Positions 30,375 through 36,737 of a DNA stretch of 64,000 bases are shown here, piece by piece. The stretch is from Pedobacter sp. Leaf41 (GTDB taxonomy: Bacteria > Bacteroidota > Bacteroidia > Sphingobacteriales > Sphingobacteriaceae), in NCBI RefSeq assembly GCF_001422545.1, contig NZ_LMLE01000001.1, positions 1,362,127 through 1,426,126 on the forward strand. The letters are read 5' to 3'. The notes under the pieces are model-generated. The model was not told the DNA's origin. It did no database searches and was given only the letters and a program-made list of their open reading frames with translations. Every line of letters starts with the position of its first letter. Position 1 is the first letter of the stretch. The position numbers were made by a program, and so were the translations under genes.

Positions 30375-31310
30375 ATGAAGAAGATATATATCCTTTTGGC
30401 AGCAATGATATGTTGCGCCTCCAATCTATTTGCACAATCAAATAAAGCCGTATATCTGTTTGCCTATTTTAAAAATAACGGTAAAGATGGCCTACACTTG
30501 GCTTACAGTAGAGATGCTTACCAATGGACTGCCCTAAAAAATGATTCTTCTTTTTTGAAACCAACAGTAAGTAAAGATCAATTGATGAGAGACCCCTGCA
30601 TTATTCGTGGCGCAGACGGTTTATTTCACATGGTATGGACAGTAAGCTGGAAAGATAAAGGAATTGGATATGCAAGTTCGAAAGATTTAATTCATTGGAG
30701 CGAACAACAATTTTTGCCGGTGATGGCTAAACAGGAAGGCGCAAGAAATACCTGGGCTCCTGAAATTACCTATGATAGCCTTACCAAAACCTATATTATT
30801 TATTGGGCAAGTACTATAACAGGAAAATTTAATGAAACCGCTTCGAGCTTAGAAGATGGTTACAATCACAGAATTTATTTTGTAAGCACTAAAGATTTCA
30901 AAACCTATTCGGAAACAAAACTGCTTTATGAGCCAGGTTTTAACGTAATCGATGCAACCATCGTAAAGGACAAGGGAAAGTTTATTATGTTTTTAAAAGA
31001 TGAAACACGCGAACCCGTTCAAAAAAACATCAAGATTGCCACTGCCGATCATTTGAATGGTCCTTACTCAAACTCTAGTCAATCCATAACTGGAAAATAC
31101 TGGGCTGAAGGGCCAACGGCAATCAAAGTAGGCAATGAATGGCTTGTTTACTTTGATAAGTATCGCGATCATCGATATGGCGCCATCTTATCTTCAGATT
31201 TAAAAGACTGGACTGATGTTTCGGACAAAATTTTACTCCCGAAAGGTTTGAGGCACGGAACCATCCTCACAATAAAAGAAAAAGAACTCAAAAAATTATT
31301 AAAGCAATAA
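30375..31310 (+). CDS. GH43 family glycosidase (arabinan side-chain enzyme)
   Basis: The protein has 311 residues and a signal peptide ending near LFAQS. The five-bladed propeller signature is present: LHLAYSRDAYQWTAL, MRDPCIIRGADGLFHMVWTVSW with the general-base Asp, NTWAPEITYDSLTKTYIIYWAS, NVIDATIVKDKGKFIMFLKDE and YWAEGPTAIKVGNEW with the acid Glu. This version belongs with GH43 proteins often annotated as beta-xylosidase or arabinosidase. In this operon arabinofuranosidase activity is likely, but the subfamily cannot be fixed. It follows GH51 at 11 bp and precedes a second GH43 by 1 bp. Confidence 0.88.
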   Translation: MKKIYILLAAMICCASNLFAQSNKAVYLFAYFKNNGKDGLHLAYSRDAYQWTALKNDSSFLKPTVSKDQLMRDPCIIRGADGLFHMVWTVSWKDKGIGYASSKDLIHWSEQQFLPVMAKQEGARNTWAPEITYDSLTKTYIIYWASTITGKFNETASSLEDGYNHRIYFVSTKDFKTYSETKLLYEPGFNVIDATIVKDKGKFIMFLKDETREPVQKNIKIATADHLNGPYSNSSQSITGKYWAEGPTAIKVGNEWLVYFDKYRDHRYGAILSSDLKDWTDVSDKILLPKGLRHGTILTIKEKELKKLLKQ

Positions 31311-31311
31311 C

Positions 31312-32295
31312 ATGATATTAAGACGATTAGGCCTATCAATAGTAGTGCTTCTAACGATGCAATTTGGCAGTAATGCGCAAGAGAAAATTATCGTAGCGAA
31401 AGGCAATCCAATTATAACGGATAAATATACGGCAGACCCTGCGGCCTATGTTTACGGCGATTCGGTTTACTTATACACCGGACATGATGTAGCGCCGAAG
31501 GGAAAGGAGAACTATGAAATGCATGATTGGTTAGTGTATTCTTCAGCAGATATGATCAATTGGAAGGAACATCCTTCACCGCTAAATGTTAAAAACTTTG
31601 TGTGGGCAAAAAACGATGCCTGGGCTTCACAAGTAATTGAACGCGATGGAAAGTTTTATTGGTATGTGGCTATTTCTCACGGAACTATACATGGAAAATC
31701 TATCGGAGTAGCGGTGTCTGACAGTCCTCGGGGGCCTTTTAAAGATGCGATTGGTAAAGCACTGATTACAAATGATATGACTACTGATGTCAAAATCAGC
31801 TGGGACGACATTGATCCATCTGTAATAATTGATGATGATGGACAGGCGTATTTATTTTGGGGAAACCAAAGATGCTATTATGCCAAGCTTAAAAAGAACA
31901 TGATCGAATTGGATGGCCCGATACAAAAAATTAACATTCCCGAATTTACCGAGGCACCTTGGATACATAAACGCAAAAACTGGTATTATCTTTCTTATGC
32001 TTCAGGTTTCCCTGAGAAGATTGTTTATGCCATGAGCAAAAATGTAAATGGACCATGGGAATATAAAGGCATTTTAAATGAAATAGCTGGGAATTCGAAT
32101 ACCAATCATCAGGCTATAATCGATTTCAAAGGAAAATCATATTTCATTTACCACAATGGCGCCATTAATACCGACGGCGGCAGTTTCAGAAGATCTGTTT
32201 GCATCGATTATTTGAACTATAATAGCGACGGAACGATAAAAAGAATAGTGATGACCAGCGAGGGAGTAAAAAAGCAAAATAAACACCTTGATTAG
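31312..32295 (+). CDS. GH43 family arabinofuranosidase/beta-xylosidase-type enzyme
   Basis: This 327-residue protein has a signal peptide ending near SNAQ. GH43 propeller landmarks are ITDKYTADPAAYVYGDSVYLYTGHD (general-base Asp in TADP), WAKNDAWASQVIERDGKFYWYVA, DDIDPSVIIDDDGQAYLFWGN (pKa-modulating Asp), EAPWIHKRKNWYYLSYA (acid Glu) and NHQAIIDFKGKSYFIYHNG. The arrangement is typical of single-domain GH43 arabinofuranosidases. It ends the arabinan operon; downstream are two hairpins and a palindromic repeat. Comparison with the preceding GH43 shows different motif wording, so the pair is not a recent duplication. Confidence 0.9.
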   Translation: MILRRLGLSIVVLLTMQFGSNAQEKIIVAKGNPIITDKYTADPAAYVYGDSVYLYTGHDVAPKGKENYEMHDWLVYSSADMINWKEHPSPLNVKNFVWAKNDAWASQVIERDGKFYWYVAISHGTIHGKSIGVAVSDSPRGPFKDAIGKALITNDMTTDVKISWDDIDPSVIIDDDGQAYLFWGNQRCYYAKLKKNMIELDGPIQKINIPEFTEAPWIHKRKNWYYLSYASGFPEKIVYAMSKNVNGPWEYKGILNEIAGNSNTNHQAIIDFKGKSYFIYHNGAINTDGGSFRRSVCIDYLNYNSDGTIKRIVMTSEGVKKQNKHLD

Positions 32296-32363
32296 TGGTG
32301 AAGATTATTATCTAGCTTTCGCTTACAGGACCTGAACTATTTTTGCTAAAACTGCATCTTTTT

Positions 32364-32381
32364 CTTCCGCATCAGCGGAAG
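32364..32381 (+). terminator. Probable terminator after the arabinan operon
   Basis: CTTCCGC (32364-32370), loop ATCA, GCGGAAG (32375-32381) form a perfect 7-bp GC-rich stem. It is flanked by a T run on the left and an A run on the right, so the structure could stop transcription from either side. It lies 69 bp past the GH43 stop. The gap 32296-32775 (480 bp) contains this hairpin, a second one, and a palindromic repeat, and no gene that I can support. Confidence 0.5.
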
Positions 32382-32465
32382 AGAAAAAAAGCTCAAAGAT
32401 AAAAGCTTAAAAGCTAAAGTAAAAGGACTAAAGCTGGCAAAATCGATTGGCGATAAATTTTATTG

Positions 32466-32485
32466 CCGTCAGTTTCAACTGACGG
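32466..32485 (-). terminator. Strong hairpin, possible terminator between convergent operons
   Basis: CCGTCAGTT (32466-32474), loop TC, AACTGACGG (32477-32485) are perfect 9-bp arms. On the minus strand the hairpin is followed by CAATAAAATTT, only partly U-rich. The arabinan operon (+) and the GH146 operon (-) converge here, so termination is the natural reading; which strand it serves is uncertain. Confidence 0.45.
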
Positions 32486-32614
32486 AAAATAAATAAAGCA
32501 ACCAAGGCTTTAGCCAAATGCTGCCGTTTGAAAGTCTTTGTTTCTTGTAGCTCATTAAGTACCTAAACCCGACAGCAGCGAAAATACTTTTTATTTGCAG
32601 CAACCTTGAATACG

Positions 32615-32680
32615 CTGTCATGCTGAGGCACGAAGCATCTGCAGCCGATGAAACAGATGCTCCGTAGCTCAGCATGACAG
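32615..32680. repeat. Perfect palindromic dispersed repeat
   Basis: The outer arms CTGTCATGCTGAG (32615-32627) and CTCAGCATGACAG (32668-32680) are exact 13-bp inverted repeats. A 6/6 internal loop is followed by a second perfect stem, AGCATCTG (32634-32641) with CAGATGCT (32654-32661), around a 12-nt loop. GTCATGCTGAGGCACGAAGC is a recurring intergenic sequence in Bacteroidota. It lies between convergent operons, where it could act as a bidirectional transcription or decay barrier. Confidence 0.75.
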
Positions 32681-32775
32681 AAAGCCGATAAAAAGATTGT
32701 AGCGAATGGCGGGAAGCAGATAAATAAACTTCTTTAACTAATTATTGGTTGCTAAGATTTCCTAACCTTCAAATG

Positions 32776-35127
32776 TTATCGCATCAATCTTACTTCGTAA
32801 ATATTGGCAATTCTGGCGCCTTTACTAGCTTCGAATCTTAGGGTGATTTCCTTATTCATCAGAGATTCTGGAATTAAAATATCTTTTGAGAAAAAGGTAT
32901 TCCCATTACCTCCATCCATTGAGATTTGCGTTACAAGTTTGCTATTAATAATCACATCGAAAGTTCGGTTTTTTTCTGCTCCATATAATAATAATCTCAC
33001 TTTGCGAGCTTGTAAATCTTTGTTTTGCAACACATAACTGAACCAACCAGATCCATTTCTAAAATGTTGATCGTTGAAAGTTCCATTTTCCGTTTTCTCA
33101 CCTTTAAAATCGTGATCAGACTCGGGTTGCTGTTCACCAGTATTTACAAGATCAATGGTTGCCAATTCTAACGCCTGTTTCTCCTTTTCGGCAAGCGCAA
33201 TAGCCTTCGCCCGTTCGGGTAAGCCTTCTATCGTAGCATAAGGAAAATAAATGACGTATCGTTTCTCCTCTAAATTGTAAAAAGGAACAAGCTTTAAATC
33301 TTTGTATTTCGGTTGATAAATCAATGTTGCAGCACTAAATTCCAATGCATCGTTCGGTAAAGGTTTTACCTGATTAGCAAGGGTGCTCTTAGTTCCAGTT
33401 ACCAAAGGCGCTTCGTTTATCGGTAAAAGCTTACCCGATGCAATATGTCCCATTCTGCTACCGTCGGCAGTGATATTCGGCTGGTCCAGCGTATCTAACG
33501 CTGCCGCCAATACCACCGGACCATGTACAAAGGAAACCCAGTCAGATCCATCAGGCATAAATTCAGTTGAGGTATGCATTGGTAAAACTACCTTGATCCG
33601 ATCGCCTGTTGACCATAGTCTGTTAACACTCACATAACCATTTTTCAAATCTTTCACTTCAACAGATTTTCCGTTAACAAAAACCTGCATTTTATTTTTT
33701 TCAACCCATGAAGGATAACGGAAGTTCACAGCGAATTGCTGTTTTTTCGTCAATGAAATTTCAAGCGTGGTAAAATCGGTGTTTGGAAAAGATGTTCTTT
33801 GAACAGCCTTTAATCCGCGTTCTTTCCAATCAACTTGTGATGGAATGAAGAGGTTTACAAACAAATTTTTTTCATCATGAGCATAAATCAACTCGCCGTA
33901 TTTACCATGGTTTTCCAATCCTGATCCCACACAACACCAAAAACTTTCCTGAGGATTTGAATAGGTTCGGTAATGCCCGGGACGCATGGGGGTAAAATAC
34001 ACAAACCCGCCTTTGCTGCGTTGCGAACTGAGAATATGGTTATAAAGCGTTCGTTCGTAATAATCTAAATAAGTGTTTGATGGATTGGCAAGAAACAGCT
34101 GCTTGGTGAGCTTCAGCATATTGTAAGAATTACATGTTTCCGGTCCTTCCCTCGACTCAAGCATCGAAGAAAAATCGTTTGAAGGATGAAAATGTTCCCT
34201 CACACTGTTTCCACCAATGGAGGTGGTTCGATGGTTTACAACTGTTTTCCAAAAAAAATCTGCAGCGTTTGCCATTGTGGTATCGGCTGCAACCAAGGCA
34301 ATTTGTTCAAACCCAATTACCTTCGGAATTTGAGTATTGGCATGCAAACCATTTAAAGAATCTTTATTGTCTTCAAGCGGATTTAAAATAGAGAGATCTG
34401 AAAACTGCCTGGCCAGTTTAAGATATTTTTTATCTTTAGTAATTGAATATACATTGGCAAAAACCTCATTTAAGCCGCCATGTTCACTCTTTAACAAAGT
34501 TTGAATTTGCTTATCGGTTAAACCCGACACCAGATCAATGCACCAATCAGTAAGCTTAATGAGCATTCCTTTCGCCTTAACGTTTCCAGCAATAGCATAA
34601 GCATCGTAAAGGCCGGCGTAAATTTTATGAATGTTATACAATGGGACCCATCTATCATTTAGCGAGAAACTTGATGATATTATATTGCCTGCTTTAATCT
34701 GCTCCCAAATTTTCTTTCCGTCAGGCACCCCGGAAAGATAGCCATTACCATTTTTGATTTGACATTTCTCCAACTCATCGATCATATAATCGAGCCGCTG
34801 CTTTACTTTAAAATCGCCGGTTGAGGCATACATTAGTGAGAGTGCAGAAACGTAGTGGCCACCGATGTGCCCATCTAAACCCGTATTTTCCCAGTTACCG
34901 TACGAAGTTGTTTTTGGTGTTAAGCCAGCCTCTATAAGGTATGGTGCTAAAAGTTTATCCGCGTTTAGCGAGAGCATATAATTTAGATCGGTTTGCTGGG
35001 CGGCCACAAAAGGACCTTCTAGTAAACGCACATCTCTCAACTGAAATGCAGTAATTTTCTGTTGCGCTAAGCAGCATACTGTTACAGTAGAGAAACAAAT
35101 AAGGGAAAGAATAAATTTCATAATCAT
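32776..35127 (-). CDS. GH146 (GH127-related) beta-L-arabinofuranosidase, secreted
   Basis: This 783-residue protein has a signal peptide ending near CCLAQQ (an alternative ATG lies two codons in). The (alpha/alpha)6 fold is indicated by FVAAQQTDLNYMLSLNADKLLAPYL, NTGLDGHIGGHYVSALSLMY, GGLNEVFANVYSIT, REHFHPSND, EGPETCNSYNMLKL and ESFWCCVGSGLENHGKYGE. In the GH127/GH146 enzymes the paired cysteines here (about C398-C399), a third Cys (about C332) and a Glu bind zinc, and a Cys serves as nucleophile. It should release beta-L-arabinofuranose, a minor arabinan decoration that the GH51/GH43 enzymes cannot touch. It follows the esterase gene by 3 bp. Confidence 0.9.
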   Translation of the reverse strand: MIMKFILSLICFSTVTVCCLAQQKITAFQLRDVRLLEGPFVAAQQTDLNYMLSLNADKLLAPYLIEAGLTPKTTSYGNWENTGLDGHIGGHYVSALSLMYASTGDFKVKQRLDYMIDELEKCQIKNGNGYLSGVPDGKKIWEQIKAGNIISSSFSLNDRWVPLYNIHKIYAGLYDAYAIAGNVKAKGMLIKLTDWCIDLVSGLTDKQIQTLLKSEHGGLNEVFANVYSITKDKKYLKLARQFSDLSILNPLEDNKDSLNGLHANTQIPKVIGFEQIALVAADTTMANAADFFWKTVVNHRTTSIGGNSVREHFHPSNDFSSMLESREGPETCNSYNMLKLTKQLFLANPSNTYLDYYERTLYNHILSSQRSKGGFVYFTPMRPGHYRTYSNPQESFWCCVGSGLENHGKYGELIYAHDEKNLFVNLFIPSQVDWKERGLKAVQRTSFPNTDFTTLEISLTKKQQFAVNFRYPSWVEKNKMQVFVNGKSVEVKDLKNGYVSVNRLWSTGDRIKVVLPMHTSTEFMPDGSDWVSFVHGPVVLAAALDTLDQPNITADGSRMGHIASGKLLPINEAPLVTGTKSTLANQVKPLPNDALEFSAATLIYQPKYKDLKLVPFYNLEEKRYVIYFPYATIEGLPERAKAIALAEKEKQALELATIDLVNTGEQQPESDHDFKGEKTENGTFNDQHFRNGSGWFSYVLQNKDLQARKVRLLLYGAEKNRTFDVIINSKLVTQISMDGGNGNTFFSKDILIPESLMNKEITLRFEASKGARIANIYEVRLMR

Positions 35128-35130
35128 GGA

Positions 35131-36453
35131 TTAATTGCCATCAGGTTTGATTAAGCTGCTATTAGGGCTTTCAGGCCATTTCCAAACTGATGGGTCATCT
35201 GGTTTTGATGGATCAAAATTAGGAAAATCGTTCACAATATATTTTGCAATACCAAGCTGCTGAGCTTTAATTCCTAAAACCACGCATTTTGCAATTTCAT
35301 AAGCCCCGTACGGGTTGAAATGTGTATTGTCTGCCAATGGTTTATCTTGGTCGGGATAGCTATTTGCTGGATAATGAACAAAAGCTTTTTTAGATTTTTC
35401 TTCGCCCAATGCATCGTACAATTTGGCTGTCATCACATTAAGATCAATTAACGCAACTTTTTCCTCTTTAGCCACCTTCCTTGCGGCATCTGGATAATCG
35501 CCAAGTGTATTCTGTGTTTTTCCATCTGCTCCAAAAGATCTTCTGCTAGTGGAAGTAACAATTACAGGGATTCCACCAATTTTCTTAAATTCAGAAACGA
35601 AGGTCTTCATCCGCTCCGTATAGGATTTATAAGCTCCATCATTGACGCCTTTTTCCTTTTGATCGTTGTGGCCAAATTCTATAAACAGGTAATCGCCTGG
35701 CTTTGCAATACTCAGAATTTTATCCAACCTTCTGCTGCCTTGAAAAGAGCCCAATGTGAGGCCAGACTCTGCATGGTTGGCAATGGCAACACCAGGTTTA
35801 AAAAACCGGGGAATCATTTGCCCCCAGGATGCCCAAGGTTCATTTTCCTGATTGACAACTGTAGAATTGCCAGCCAAAAAAACAGTAATCTGATCTTCAA
35901 CTTTTGCAATTTCTAAGCCTGCTAATGCTGTTTGGTGATCAAACTCTAAAGTTAATTTATCGTCCCAATCTAGTTTGGTGAGCTCACGGGTTTTCAGCCC
36001 GACAACCCGGCCATCTTTAATGTTTTTATTTTTTACATTGACAATGAATGATTTGACCACATGTTGGCCTGGTTTCGTTTTCACGTCTTCTAACATCAAA
36101 CGGCGGGATTCTGCTTTAACCGTAGTTAACGACGATTCTTTTGCATCTCCCAATGTTAAGGTTACACTATAATTTCCCTCTGGTACCGCTACCGAAAAAT
36201 AAAACGGCTTATTGCTTCGCACCAGGTCGGCATTGAGCAGGTTTTTGCCTCCCCGGTCGATTCCTTCTACCTTACTATCAAAATCGAAACCATATTTTTT
36301 ATTATTTGAAAAGCTGGTTGTTGGTAAAATTTTGATGTGGTTTTTAGCTGCCTTGCCTGGACCAAAGTCAAACTTATAATCTATACTTTGCGCTCTTAAT
36401 TGGTGGCAGAAAAACACAACGCCGCTAATTAATATTAGTTTTTTAAAATTCAT
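35131..36453 (-). CDS. CE12-type rhamnogalacturonan acetylesterase with N-terminal beta-domain
   Basis: The 440-residue protein has a signal peptide ending near LRAQS. Residues about 25-185 form a malectin/CBM-like beta-sandwich (DYKFDFGPGKAAKNHI, GFDFDSKVEGIDRGG). The SGNH hydrolase starts at TVFLAGNSTVV, with nucleophile Ser197 but Asn instead of the usual Asp before it; FIEFGHNDQKEKG and DNTHFNPYGAYEIA supply the remaining blocks. This two-domain layout is common in RG acetylesterases of Bacteroidota. It opens the operon shared with GH146. Upstream lie a short remnant-like ORF, a hairpin and a tandem operator, so its leader is unusually long (232 bp from operator to ATG). Confidence 0.88.
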   Translation of the reverse strand: MNFKKLILISGVVFFCHQLRAQSIDYKFDFGPGKAAKNHIKILPTTSFSNNKKYGFDFDSKVEGIDRGGKNLLNADLVRSNKPFYFSVAVPEGNYSVTLTLGDAKESSLTTVKAESRRLMLEDVKTKPGQHVVKSFIVNVKNKNIKDGRVVGLKTRELTKLDWDDKLTLEFDHQTALAGLEIAKVEDQITVFLAGNSTVVNQENEPWASWGQMIPRFFKPGVAIANHAESGLTLGSFQGSRRLDKILSIAKPGDYLFIEFGHNDQKEKGVNDGAYKSYTERMKTFVSEFKKIGGIPVIVTSTSRRSFGADGKTQNTLGDYPDAARKVAKEEKVALIDLNVMTAKLYDALGEEKSKKAFVHYPANSYPDQDKPLADNTHFNPYGAYEIAKCVVLGIKAQQLGIAKYIVNDFPNFDPSKPDDPSVWKWPESPNSSLIKPDGN

Positions 36454-36471
36454 TTGCTTTTTTTTCGATGG

Positions 36472-36588
36472 TTATTTTCCGTGGGTAGATGTTTTATTTC
36501 CGGCGATGTTTAAATCGATCTTATCCGCCCTGATATTGGTGGCATATACATTCCATAAATCATCCACAAATAAAATTATTGTATTCAT
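36472..36588 (-). pseudogene. Short ORF in the esterase leader, possible remnant of a lost gene's C-terminus
   Basis: ATG at 36588 to TAA at 36472 encodes 38 residues, including LFVDDLWNVYATNIRADKI and then DLNIAGNKTS. The composition resembles the end of a secreted beta-helix or beta-sandwich carbohydrate enzyme, and the frame stays open for another 20 codons upstream of the ATG. It ends 18 bp before the esterase start. It could be a leader peptide, a fragment of a gene deleted between operator and esterase, or chance. I favour a remnant, weakly. Confidence 0.3.
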
Positions 36589-36624
36589 AAATTGAATGTT
36601 CAGACCGCAATCGGCAGTAGGAAA

Positions 36625-36666
36625 ATATTTGGTTAAGCAATTGAAAACTCAATCGCAACCAAATAT
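36625..36666. repeat. Inverted repeat built from the leader motif
   Basis: ATATTTGGTT (36625-36634) and AACCAAATAT (36657-36666) are perfect 10-bp arms. Inside them GCAATTG and CAATCGC pair with one mismatch, giving a long hairpin with an AAAACT loop. It lies 19 bp from the tandem operator on the gene side, so it would be in the promoter or early leader of the esterase-GH146 operon. It might alternatively end the GH2 transcript that comes in from 36738. Confidence 0.6.
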
Positions 36667-36685
36667 GCAGAAACAATTTTTATTT

Positions 36686-36705
36686 GCCATCCTGTAGCCA
36701 CCCGT
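36686..36705 (-). promoter_or_regulatory. Tandem-repeat operator upstream of the esterase-GH146 operon
   Basis: The + strand reads GCCATCCTGT then AGCCACCCGT; the first decamer is canonical, the second degenerate. It has the same orientation as the other three copies. Exactly 18 bases nearer the gene, at 36660-36667, the minus strand shows CATATTTG, 5 of 6 fixed positions of TAnnTTTG, the same spacing as in the SusCD operon. The operator lies only 32 bp beyond the stop of the upstream GH2 gene, so the downstream operon has its own control. Confidence 0.6.
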
Positions 36706-36737
36706 CCAAATCATTCAAGAAAAAAAACAAACTAAAG

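Noticed and set aside
32296-32775. A gene or small RNA in the 480-bp convergent gap
   Set aside because: Only hairpins and the palindromic repeat are visible; both strands lack a frame with a leader or signal peptide.
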